In this document: in pieces, positions 1-10,989 of the stretch
Layout of the letters: every line of letters begins with the position of its first letter
Numbering within the stretch: the stretch's first letter is position 1
Assembly: GCA_020631735.1 (NCBI GenBank)
Contig: CM036223.1
Location: 10,082,191-10,146,190, forward strand
Direction of reading: 5' to 3'
DNA: 64,000 nt
DNA from: Saccharum officinarum
Taxonomy: Eukaryota > Streptophyta > Magnoliopsida > Poales > Poaceae
Translations under genes and position numbers: made by a program
The notes under the pieces: generated by a model
Databases searched by the model: none
What the model was told of the DNA's origin: nothing
Seen by the model: only the letters and a program-made list of their open reading frames with translations

Positions 1-75
1 GGAGTAGCATGTTGGCAAACAAGTGAACCTCGATAAAAAAATCTTATATCACCTTGTCCAAGGATTTCATTGGTT

Positions 76-131
76 ATCTTGTGATTGATTGGATTCATCT
101 TGTGATTGATTGGATTCATCTTGTGATTGGC
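76..131. repeat. 21-bp tandem repeat, about 2.7 copies
   Basis: The unit ATCTTGTGATTGATTGG plus ATTC repeats with a 21-base period starting at 76, 97 and 118. It is a small minisatellite and no coding function is apparent. Confidence 0.85.
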
Positions 132-299
132 TCACTCGATGCATTGGTATAATCATCACCATCCCCTCTTGTATATACATTCATAGTGTGTGAACTAGGC
201 TCTTTAGTCTAATTAGTTTTGAGAGCTAACTTGTGTCAAGTCTAGTGGTTAGTGATGCTCTTTAGTTAGTCTTTGAGAGCTCACTCACGTAGTGAAGTG

Positions 300-485
300 A
301 CCTAGCCTTTCTGTGCATAGTGATCATAGTCACTAAAATTGTAGTAGGTGGCTTGCATTTTAGTAGGCTACCGCAATATTCGCTTCGCTGTTTATTTGTC
401 TATCCACTTTGTCAACTATTGTTGAAGAAATTTTTATAGGCTATTCACCCCCTCTAGCCATTAGGACCTCTTAGTGGAGTCCTAA
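300..485 (+). mobile_element. Probable copia-type LTR 3' fragment
   Basis: The stretch ending near 480 contains CTATTCACCCCCTCTAGCC followed by a short tail. This is the usual sequence near the 3' end of Angela/Maximus-like copia LTRs in grasses. No matching second LTR, primer-binding site or coding domain is visible, and the upstream part lies outside the window. The family call rests on recall of this signature. Confidence 0.35.
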
Positions 486-722
486 GACCTATGATGTATG
501 GGTATTTTTTGTCTTTCTATATCACTTGGCACAAAAAAGGGTTTTATTGGTCTTTTTTGTTTCTATTTTGTATTTTTTGCAGTGCAAAGTTTTCAAATGA
601 TGTTGCTTGCGCCTGGACGTCCGATCCGGGCGCTAGCGTTCGGACGCGGCGCAGAAGGAGAAAATCCCGTCCCGCTTTCCACCCCACACCCCGCACAGAA
701 GAAAGAGCTTCCACCCCCGCAC

Positions 723-822
723 NNNNNNNNNNNNNNNNNNNNNNNNNNNNNNNNNNNNNNNNNNNNNNNNNNNNNNNNNNNNNNNNNNNNNNNNNNNNNN
801 NNNNNNNNNNNNNNNNNNNNNN
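723..822. other. Assembly gap (100 N)
   Basis: Exactly 100 N bases, the customary placeholder for a gap of unknown size. Reading frames crossing it are meaningless. Confidence 0.99.
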
Positions 823-1806
823 AGTCCCATTGATGCCATCTTCTTGTATGCTCTTCTACACCATCTACACTCCAACTTTTATATTGGGACCATGTGAAGT
901 TGTTTAACAAAATCGAATCGAGAACGCGGCATGTCAACATGTCAAGGTCAAAAGTGATAAAAACAACTTTTTGCTGTTTTGGAAACTCTTATAGAAGGTC
1001 CAACTAAGCTTCATTTTGAGTGACACTTGATCCATTGTTTCCATCATGAAAAGTACTACAACTCATATTAAGAACCTAATTGAGCTACCATATGAAATTG
1101 GGAGATAAAATGTCGCAAAGTAACCAACTTGCTGTTGTCACAACAATGACTTAGAATATTTTTCTAAGTGCTGAAAACAGCAGCTGATTCCACATTGTGA
1201 TCTCTATTTGACTAGGTTAGAGGCCAAACCAGCTCTTGACCACTAAACAAAGTTTGTTCTACACAAGATGAACTACAACTTGTGTTTAAGGTCAAACCTC
1301 ATAACTGGTACAGAAGTCAAACTTTTACTTTGGTCAATGTATCAACTCGATAAAGCCGAAACTAGGGTTTTAGGCCAATCGAGGCAATTTCTTGACATTT
1401 GCTCAATATGAACCCTTCATGACTTTTGTTGTAGAGTTCATATAGAGTCATTTGGGCAAGTTTGCATGGTTTGGCTGATGATCTACAATTCCATTCACTT
1501 ACTGATGCAAGTTCCAATAGGAATGGAACTTATCATTTCATGTGACTTTTTGATTCCAAACTCCATGAAACTTTTCCAGGGCTTAATATAGATAGTTATT
1601 GAGGTGGGACAAGTGAAGATACTTTGATAACAAAACCCAAGCATATATCTTTTAATTGAGCCTATATGTAAGCAAGGGTGCAATATCCAAGTTTAGGTTA
1701 GGGCTTATCTCCAAAGGTTTGACTTTGGCATCGTCATCTCCACCAATCTATCATGTTTAAGCTCAAATCTACTACTTAGTGATTGACAAACACCTAGGGT
1801 GTTACA
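823..1806 (-). mobile_element. Probable LTR-retrotransposon fragment abutting the LINE
   Basis: The right edge reads CTAGGGTGTTACA. On the minus strand this begins TGTAACACCCTAG, the standard start of many grass Ty3/gypsy LTRs. Immediately to its right the L1 LINE reading frame resumes, so 1806/1807 looks like an insertion junction. No coding domains were seen inside, and the left boundary is obscured by the N gap. Confidence 0.45.
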
Positions 1807-4362
1807 TTTTCCTGCATGAAAATCAAAGTGTCATCAGCATACTGTAGAATAGGGAAATCTTGATTATGGTCAAAATTGATAGGTAAAGTAAGTAATCCTT
1901 AGTCCTTTGCAGAATTCAACAAAGTCTATAGGAAATTAGCTGCCAAAACAAAAAGTAAAGGTGATAAAGGGTCACCTCGCCTTACACCTCTTTTGCAATG
2001 AAAAACCTTGCCAGGTATACCATTCAACAGGACTGAAGAAGTTCCAGAACAGAGAATTAGATGCATCCACTGAATCCATTTGCTTGGAAACCTTTATTTT
2101 GCATAATCTCAATCATAAACTGGTGCTCCACTTTGTCAAAAGCTTTTTCAAAATCTAGCTTTAAATAATAATTTCCTTTCTGGATTGATGATAGAGATGC
2201 ACATATTCCAGTGCCCAGGCCAAGCAATCTTGAATTGATCTTTTCTTGATGAAACCATATTGATTTTTTATGAATCAAAGATGGCAGTACCAGCTGGAGC
2301 CTATTAGCCAAGATCTTTGTGATAACTTTCACTAAGGTATTGAGCAAAGAAATGGGTCTGTAGTCTGAAACTTTAAGAGCATTATCATGTTTTGAAACCA
2401 AAGTGATATGTGAGCCATTGATGCTTCTCAAGCAAACATTACCATCATGGAAGGAGGAGCACAAGTTATAAAAATCATGACATATAGTGGGCCAACACTT
2501 TTGACAAAATTAGTGTTAAAGCCATCTAGACCTGGTGATTTATCTGAAGGCAAAGATTTCCACCACCTAATCCACTTCTTGCTGAGTGAAAGGGGCAACT
2601 AGATCAGAAAGATCAGAGTGATGATGTAAGAGATTACCCAGATTGATTAGGACACTAGTAAAGCCATTAACACCCAATCATTCCTTGAATGATTCCCAAA
2701 TCAAAAACTCCTTCTAATGATGATCAGTGACCAATGTACCTAAGTCATTCTCCAAATGTGTTACTAAATTCTTTCTATAACGAATAGTAGCATGAGCATG
2801 GAAAAATCTTGTGCTGGCATCACCCAAGGTGACCCATTTAATCTGCCCTCTTTGCCTCCAATATGCTTTCTGCTGTTTTAGCAAACTCTGAATTTTTTCC
2901 TGCAAAATATCTTTGAAATTCCACTCAAAAATTGTGAGATCCCTGAACTCCTCAATCAAGGTAAAAAAGGAAAGCACAAGCTTGACTTTGGCAATAGTAA
3001 CTTTGAGATTAGATAAAGAATTCTTCCAAACCTTAAGGGCCCTTTTTAAATTTTTGAATTTTGCAGATAAAATCAAGTTAGCATCAGTTAAATGAGCAGG
3101 AGCAATCTAGTGTTGTTGGACAACCTGGAAAAAATTTCATGTTCCAACCAATAGTTCTCAAACCGAAAAATGGATTTTCTTGGAATTTGGGTGGAAATTG
3201 AGATGACACAAGGTACATGATCAGAAGTTTCCATAGTTAGAGGTGAAGCAAAAGAGTTAGGATATGTAGTGGTCCAAGAAACAGAAGTGAAAAACCAGTC
3301 TAGTCGTTGGAGAAGTGGTGAAAATTGTTTGTTCGACCAGGTAAAACGCCTTCCCTTCAAAGGCAACTCAACTAGCCCCAGCAAGCTAATGGCTTCATTG
3401 AACATGTACATGTCTAAGTGATTACCTTCAGGCTGGTTTCTATCTGCTGGGTTTCTATAGAGGTTAAAATCATCAAAAATAAGCCAATCAACATGGTCAG
3501 ACATATGGATGTTTTTGAACCAATCCATAATTTTTTTCCTTCTGGAGTACAGGGAACATAAACATTGGTTAGAATCCACATTGCATCATTATGAAGAGAG
3601 TTGAACTAAATAGAAAGGGCATAATCATTTTGAAACACAAGTTGGCCCTGAAAAACAGAAGATTTCCATGCAACAACAATGGCACCAGAGGCTCCATCAG
3701 ATGGGAGAAAAGCAAATTTGTCAAAGGAAGGGGGCAAAAATTTCTGAGAAACATATCATCAAAATGCTCCTTCTTAGTTTCTTGAAGGCAAATTACATCA
3801 GAGTGGCTTTTAGTAGCTCTATCTTTAATAGCATTCCATTTCTTTTCAGCATTCATACCCCTGACATTCCAACATAGTACATTCCAGGTTCTATTATTCA
3901 TAACGTAACTATTAAGCAAAAGACATAGGCTATGATCAAAGCACTAGCCTACTGGGGAGCTGAAGGACCACTCTTACTAGAAGAGGACCAGACCCCTTGC
4001 TACCTGCCTTCCTCTTTATGACCTTCTTAGCTTCTTTGCCTTTTGGATGCTTGCTTAGCTTTTCTTCAGTGAGGTCCTCAGGATTGATACCATAGAAGGA
4101 GGCCCCTAGATTCTTGATGATGGATGGGGAAACAACAGGAGGTGTGGAGGAGCAACCCACACAATTCTTGTCTTGGCAAGCTAAAGACTTGAAGCCCTTG
4201 TGGACTTTCTTGAGCCTAACACTTCTTCTGAGATCAGCCTCAGAGATGATGGTGTGTTTCTGCTTGATAACCCTCTACTTCTTTGCAGGTGCTACAGGTG
4301 TGGGAGCTGGCTCATGTTCTTCTTCCAGATCATCAAGATTTTCTAAAATAACAGAAGAAGTG
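1807..4362 (-). mobile_element. L1-type LINE, ORF1 tail to reverse transcriptase, decayed
   Basis: Read on the minus strand the domains come in LINE order. At 4362-3930 is a basic tail with a CQDKNCVGCSSTPPVVSPSI segment typical of grass LINE ORFs. At 3919-3090 is an AP-endonuclease-like region starting NVLCWNVRGMN with CLQETKK, and later WSNKQFSPLLQRLDWFF and SDHVP. At 3076-2714 is a linker with TRFFHAHA. At 2460-2060 is reverse transcriptase with YRPISLLNTLVKVITKILANR and LKLDFEKAFDKVEH. Further on come [17 protein letters not shown] near 1975 and YADDTLIFMQE near 1830. Stops and frameshifts separate the blocks, so it is inactive. The sequence past the YADD motif is lost at the 1806 junction, and the ORF1 side is cut at 4363. 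Confidence 0.85.
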
Positions 4363-6375
4363 TGTAACATCCTAGTTTTCCCGAAAACCCAAAAATCACA
4401 ACTGAAAAATTTTTCGCAAACATGCCCATGTTTGGTGAGTGCCATGTAGGAAAAACCCCAGTAGTTGCACAAGTAGCACCCAATTAGTTGTCTAGCATTT
4501 GCATTTAATTAAACATTACGTGAGTTGGCTCTTTTGTTTTTATGTGTTGCTTAATAAAATTAACAACTTGATTTGCTTTTAAATTGATCTTGCTAATTAA
4601 CTAATAGTCAAATAGTTAATTAACCTCTAAGTGCCTACCCTTGGACTCGGACCCACCAACCCTAGACTCTAGTGGACTACCCCTAAGGGTGTATACATAC
4701 TTGGCACACATGTATATACATGTAGGTGCCTTTGGATTAGTTAGTATGGTGGAGAATGAAATAGAAAATCTTAGAAAGGGAGGGGGAAAAAGAAAAAGGC
4801 CATTTTGGCCTAGCGCAACCCGAGGCCCAGCCTTCCCCTCTCGCGTGCGGAGCCTAGCAGGCCGGCCCAAGGCCGCGCGCCTAGTCTTTCCTTGCATAAT
4901 GACGGAAGAGAGGGGGGAAAGGACCATCGTTTCCCTCCTACCGCTAACGGGTGGAGACCACCGGTCATCCCTCACCTCTGCCGTCTCCTCTGCTTTTCGC
5001 CCGAAGGCAGAGCGTGCGCGCGCCGCTGGAGAATCCCAGGCACGACGCCATCCTCCCTGTTCAGTTCACCGTCTGAGCGCACGCGATGTGCGCCACGTCT
5101 CCGATCCGCGAAGATGCCGCCCCGCTCCCAGTTGTGCTCGCCACGTTGACGCCACCACCGCGGGCTAGACCGCCGTGACGCCATGGCTCAACCACCCACG
5201 CCACCTTTTTGACCTCCCAAATTCGAAATCGCCCACGACTGTCGCCCACACCGCGACAAGCAGTCGAGAACCCTAGCAACGGCACATCCTGGCCCTCCAC
5301 ATTGCCTACAGCCCCGCCCCGCCGTCCGTCGCTCGCCTGCCTGCTGTGCCGTAGAAGCACGAGGGAGGGAGGAGGCCACCGCGAGCACTACGCGTGGAGA
5401 CGAGCCCGCGCACGGCCGGTGCATGGCCATGGCGAGCTCGATCGGCCGTTCTAGCCCGATACCGGCACGGGGATGGAAAGGACGACTCAGTTAGCCTCGC
5501 CACATCTTGGAACAAGCCATGCTCTAGAGGTAGGGGAGAGAGGAGGTCAGGTGAGCGTGAGCATGGCCGCCTCGCCGGAAAGGCCGCGCCCATGGCGCCA
5601 CCGTGGCGCAGCTATACTGGCCGCTCTAGGGTGCCCCGCGCGACGAGGACAGACTGATGAGCTTCGTGATGACCCACCGCATTTGGCTATTTGGTTTAGG
5701 GGAGGAGAGGGGCTTCCTTGCCTCGTGTCCACCGAAGCCGCCAGCATGGCGGAGCGCCGCCACAGGGAGGGGCAGAGCAGAGGAGTTGGGAAGGGGGTGC
5801 GACCTCTGGCTGCACTCGGTCCACCTGGGCCAAAGAGTAGGAGGAGGGTGGGCGTAGTCCACCGAGAGCCGAGCCAGTGGCCCATAGACCGCTTGAGCGC
5901 GTCCACCGTAGACCGCCCGCCATGGACTAAGGCCCAGTAAGGTGAGACCATGAGAGGCAACCCTGTCGGATACAAACATATAGGTTACCGGCATCTGAAG
6001 TTCTGAATGGCTGAGAAGAAAAAGGTCGCGATTTGTTCAGGTCTAGGTTATGGGCGAGGCGAGCCATACATGTAGTCCATAGTGTTAGATTGATCTCCCA
6101 CCCGCTAGCCCAACGACTACCTGGGCCTTGACCTCGCGTCCTAGTGGGGGACGCCCAACCCAATACATGGCTGGTGGGCCCCTGTCGCGCAGCGCTATGT
6201 AGAGGAGGTGGGGGCTGGGGCACTCAGTACGAGATTTCTCTAAGTCGCCGTTTTCTCCATCTACATCCTAACCCTAGTCCGATCGAGAGGGAGAGCTATG
6301 AGCGACAGAAAGCCCACGCCGCCACTGCCTTAACCGCCGCCTCGGACCGCATCGTCACCGGACGCCACTACCTCC
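4363..6375 (+). mobile_element. Probable gypsy LTR-type sequence, GC-rich, boundaries unclear
   Basis: At 4363 the LINE frame stops and a sequence beginning TGTAACATCC starts, a form common at the 5' end of grass Ty3/gypsy LTRs. The following 2 kb shift from AT-rich to very GC-rich (about 4800-5950). Long open frames there occur on both strands in all phases, which is the expected artefact of GC-rich DNA, so none is called as a gene. No second LTR copy or primer-binding site was found. Confidence 0.35.
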
Positions 6376-7086
6376 CACTACTAGAGAACAGACTTTTGAT
6401 CCCACTTCGATTTTTGGCTATAGTCTCGGTTTTTTTTTGCGTCTGGGAGTAAAGGAAGAATTAGTCCCGGTTGAAGCTATCAACTGGGACTAAAGTCCCC
6501 TGCCCGCCGCAGGCTTTTGCAGCAGAGACTTTTAGTCCCAGTCGGTAACACTAACTGAGACTAAAAATCATAGCATTTAGTCCCAGTTGGTAACACCAAC
6601 TGGGACTAAAGGATGACCTTTTAGTCCCGGTCGGAGTCACTAACTGGGACTAAAGGTCTTCCACCCGGGACTAAAGGTCCCCTATAGGTGAATTCAAAAG
6701 GAGTGCGCCCAGGACATTGTCACATGTGGTGTGCAGTTGAGTTGGTAAGGAATCTACGCATGAAGCAAGAGGTCCTGGGTTAGAATCTCACACACACAAG
6801 AGGGAGGTCTGTAGGATTTAAATTAATTTTTTGTCCCCGAGGATGGGCTTTAGTCCTGATTACGGTGACCCAGGATTAAAAGTCTGGACCTTTAGTCCTA
6901 GACCCGTAATCCCGGTTGGAAAACCGGCACTAGGATTTAAATTAACTTTTAGTCCCCGAGAATGGGCTTTAGTCCTTATTACAGTGACCCAGGATTAAAA
7001 GCCTGGACCTTCTTAGAACCGCAATCCCGGTTGGTGACTCGCACTCCCGTTCCCCACCGGCACTAAAGGGCGTGTGTCTACTAGTG
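6376..7086 (+). mobile_element. Complete non-autonomous CACTA element, 711 bp
   Basis: The left end is CACTACTAGAGAACAG at 6376. The right end read on the minus strand is CACTAGTAGACACACG, ending at 7086. Both are flanked by TCC (6373-6375 and 7087-7089), the 3-bp target duplication expected of En/Spm elements. Inside are subterminal repeats TTTAGTCCCAGTTGGT in both orientations; the copy at 6576-6610 is a near-perfect hairpin with 16-bp arms. There is no transposase, so movement would depend on enzyme supplied elsewhere. Confidence 0.88.
6733..6800 (+). other. tRNA-like module inside the CACTA element
   Basis: The segment contains TTGAGTTGGTAAGG, resembling an A box / D arm, and 35 bases on GGTCCTGGGTTAGAATCTC, resembling a B box / T arm with the usual GGTTCGAATC degraded. 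It looks tRNA- or SINE-derived. The arms are too degraded to call a functional tRNA gene. Confidence 0.4.
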
Positions 7087-10000
7087 TCCACTTCGCTGCA
7101 TCGACTCTGCTCATCACCGACACTGACGCCATGGCGCACTCGTCCTCCACCAAGCTCAATGACGATCTGCGACTCCACTGTTTCCCCTCTCTCTTTCATA
7201 CATACTACGAAGTTGCTCTTGCTTACTTTGCTTAGCTGCAAAATCGAAGTTTTTTCCTTCATCGTCAGACCATGCTTTAACCCTTCGTGACAATTGTTTG
7301 TTAGGGATGCAGCAGCAACATTGTTTGCTAGGGAGCTCACCCCACTCTGGTCTGCCAGTTGATTCCATGGCTATCAAGTGCCGATTGAAAGCGGTCTCAC
7401 AGTTAAGTTCTCAAATCTCAAACCCCCATTTTTTTTGTCTCTACAGCCTGTGCACATGGACTACTCACTTAGTCACTTGTATATCAATTAAGTCCAGTTT
7501 TAATGGCTACTTGATTTCAGCTGTATATTGATTATATTGTCAATGTTCACAGACGGATCACATATTGCAGCTGTCAAAACATATCAAGGAGAAAATGATA
7601 GAAGTAGATGTTTAATTTTGATGTGGTAAGTTCTTTCCTATTTCGCTGCAGGCTACCCTTTTGCTTGATGCTTTTATCAAGGACAGAGCTTCATTCTCAA
7701 GACATAATTAATAAAAAGCTTCAGAAAGCTAAAGCATTTTCAACAAATTTAGAGTTTATATTCTTTTTTATCAAGTATTACTACGATTTAATTAGTGAAT
7801 CAAATCAAAATTTCACAGTTTTTAATTCATGGACGATTTTATGTCCAATCTTTATTATAGCTGAATTTTTCTGAGTGCATGAGTGCTTTTCTGTTCTCCC
7901 AGGTCTTATTCAATGATTTTTTATTCACCATAAATTCAGGACATTGTGTTATATGGCAATAATTAGCCAGTACAATGGCCCAGGAACATTTTGTTGCAAT
8001 AAGCTCAGCACCTGTTCAGGAAGGTTTCCCCTGAAAATGTCTTCCAAGAAGGTAGTTACTATGACCCAATTCATAATTAAATATACTTTGCAGAGTTTAA
8101 GTTATCTGTTCTGCTATTGGATTGAACTCTAATTACTCAAAGTTGTTTCAGATTACATATTGGAATCAACTGTAGAGCTAGATAGAGGCCCGATACTGTT
8201 TTAATGTACAAGCTAATTTGATTTTTGTTGCCTCAGCATACGCTTTCCATATTCCCAGGTTTTTGAATTGTTCCCATCTTCCCAGGGCTTGGAAGTTACA
8301 TGGTCCAGTGTGATAAAGATCAGACAATCGTTGTACTGTGAGGCTCCTGGAAATGACCCATTCGGACCTGATCAGAAGAAACACGTTAAAAACTGCTTCC
8401 TCTCTGGATCTTACCCGAAACTGGTAAGTTTTCTTATTATAAATAATTTGATGGCCAGTCATACACATGTTCTTATTCACATATGCATGTGTATAAAGTG
8501 AAAATAATATGAAGCGTGCAATCTATAGCACCCGGTGAGGTCACAGCAGAACACCGATGTGATCAGTTGTTTGACTTTGTGACCTGACAACTTGCTTGAT
8601 GAATTATCCTTTTGTTGATTGTTGCCCACTGTTTGTTAAGATCTTCTCGAATTGGAATCCAGTGCTTTGCAAACATACCTGTTGTCAGGCTTGCTGCAGC
8701 TCTGTTAATTATGCCTCATGGTCGATGTTGTTTGAAGAAAAGCAAATAAACTCAGTGTAGGTCACAAATAAACTCACTTACATTATTCAAATGTTTGAGC
8801 ATGTGAATTCATTGCAAAAACTGATTGCCACAGGCTTGGGTGTCCTGATGCAACACTTACTGTTCCTTTGGACAAGTTTTTGTTTTAAGATCATGACAAC
8901 ATGTAAGTGACATTTCATATGTCAGAACAGGGGTTCAATTCCACTATTCTGGAACTTGGACGGCAGTTTTTGTTTTCAGATCATGACAACATGTAAGTGG
9001 CATTTCATATGTCAGATTATCTTCTGCTAGGCCTTTCTTCTGCTGTTTTCTCATGTCCAGTCAGAACGACCCCAATCAATTTTGCTCCAAGAAGAATTGG
9101 TGACTACTTAAATGCTGTTTAATTGAAGTAGAAAGTCACAGGAGGAAAATCACCACAAAAAAGTGTTACAAGTACTAACTGAATAACCCCTACATACCTT
9201 GTATTAGATTTATTTTTGTGAATCTAAGTTAACTTGCTGTTCGGGGTATCTAACTCGTGGTTGTTACTATGCAGGGATCAGCTATTAGATTAGTTTAAAA
9301 AATATAATCTATCATTTCTTAAATTAGATGGCTGCAGCAGGCTACGGTGGCATCAGTATTAGCTCTACAGTGTTTAGTAAGTCTTAGCTACACATTGATG
9401 CAACCTACATGTTACTGGATTGAATTATAATATATTGGATCACAGACAGTTTAGGGGCATTGGAGAAGGCTTGAAGTTTTTCTCTGTACAAGCCATTAAT
9501 TATGAAATATTGAAATGACCTAAACCTCACCCTCTGTTAGGTGATCAATTATCTATGTTGGTTGTTTAATCTTTAGTATCTGGAGGCATATGAATTCAGA
9601 TAGCCTTACAGTCATTTTTACCTGAATTAGTATTCTACTATCTGCTCCAGAATACCCTTTCGGGAAGGGTAAATTAAAACAGCTTGAGTGCTTGCTGGAT
9701 GGGGCACAAAAGGCAGGCCTTGAATGCCTTCCGAGGTGGGTGCCGCAAAATATTTAGCCCTGTAATTTTCACAGGAGTTACCTCCTAAAGGAAAAAAGGA
9801 AGTAGTGCATTTCTCTTTTATATACAGAACATAAGTTTCAGCGGGAAGCAGCTGTACAATCTGTCATGCAATTGATTTTTAGCCTGCAAAATACTTGTAA
9901 ATTTATCAGGTAGCTAGAATTGAGAATTTATGTTTCTGAACTATTGCCTGCAGAACCATACAGGTGACAACAAATATGCTTGGTCTTTATCTCCATTGAC

Positions 10001-10640
10001 TGAATCAACGGAAAACATCTGAGCAACCTGGGAGATGATGGTGAAGGCTTAAATCATCATATATGACACTGATATGCCTCATTTAAGATAGCAGCGCTTG
10101 CTTGACCCTTGTGATTTCGCTTGTTGCACTGCCTCTTTTGTGATTAGTATTTCGCCGCTTTCCTCCTCCTTCTCAACTTAGCATCTGAATTCATGTGAAG
10201 GCACTACAACATGTTGATCATATAACCTGGTATTTCAAATCTTGTAAGATTTACATGTATAAACATGTCATTGACTAATCTGTCCGTGCATAGATGCTGT
10301 TGGAATGATGAAGTGATCTTGTAGCTTTCTCTATGTCTCTGCTTCCAAGGAAAAAGGCATGCCATTGTATCTATATGATGTGATAATAATGCACGGTCTA
10401 TGTAATTGCATTTTCTCATATTCCTTTGTTCTTCTCATCAGTATTCACTTGTTCACCCTGCCAAATAAATTTATCTTTTCACTGTTTCATGGACGCCAAA
10501 TGGGCCAAGGCCCAAAACGGCCTTCACCACTTCTACCTACAAGAAACCACATGCAGCCTCATCCTCATGTATGAATGTATATACAGTTGCATGAGACAAA
10601 AAATACAGAAAAAATCTCATCATCCTCATGTATGAATGTA
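7087..10640 (+). other. AT-rich region with unidentified exon-like fragments
   Basis: Mostly AT-rich non-coding DNA resembling introns and 3' UTR. Short protein-like pieces stand out. At 7970-8032 a frame reads MAQEHFVAISSAPVQEGFP and then stops. At 8286-8424 a frame contains [14 protein letters not shown] and ends at a GTAAG donor. At 7650-7700 a CTGCAG acceptor is followed by LLLDAFIKDRASFS. Their order suggests a decayed plus-strand gene, but I do not recognise the family. Short direct repeats occur around 8870-9020 (CATGACAACATGTAAGTG twice). Confidence 0.3.
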
Positions 10641-10687
10641 GAAAAAATAAGAGACCTTATCTTTCTATTCTATAAATTCGTATATAT

Positions 10688-10989
10688 GCATGGATTAGTG
10701 GGCCAGGCCGGGCTGATGGCCGTGGGTGGAAGGCTGACAGCCCATCTCATCACCAAATAAGACGGTTGATCGAACGAGACCTCAGCAGGTACCCGTATAG
10801 GACAAGGGAGCGTATGCTAGCTTCTCGGAAACTATAGAAACTTCAATTAAGTTTAAAGATTCTAATCTGATGGTCTCAGCTGAAGGTGAGTTGTACTTCA
10901 TCTGAAATGATCGGATTAGAATTGGAAGGGTTTAAGTGAATAAATGACCGATCGGCTTCTCCTTGCTCCGTCGTAGGTCGGCGGCGGCT
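10688..10989 (+). promoter_or_regulatory. Conserved upstream region of DUF6598 gene 1
   Basis: About 70 bases at 10693-10765 match the region upstream of the second DUF6598 gene (46133-46205). Shared words include TTAGTGGGCCAGGC, GACAGCCCATC and CCAAATAAGACG. TGGGCC/GCCCA words resemble plant site II promoter elements. Its preservation in both copies, outside the coding region, suggests the duplicated unit included the promoter. No TATA box was assigned. Confidence 0.55.

Noticed and set aside
4641..6000. Many long open frames on both strands
   Set aside because: They overlap in all phases in very GC-rich DNA, are Arg/Pro/Ala-rich, lack domains and splice logic, and lie in LTR-like sequence.
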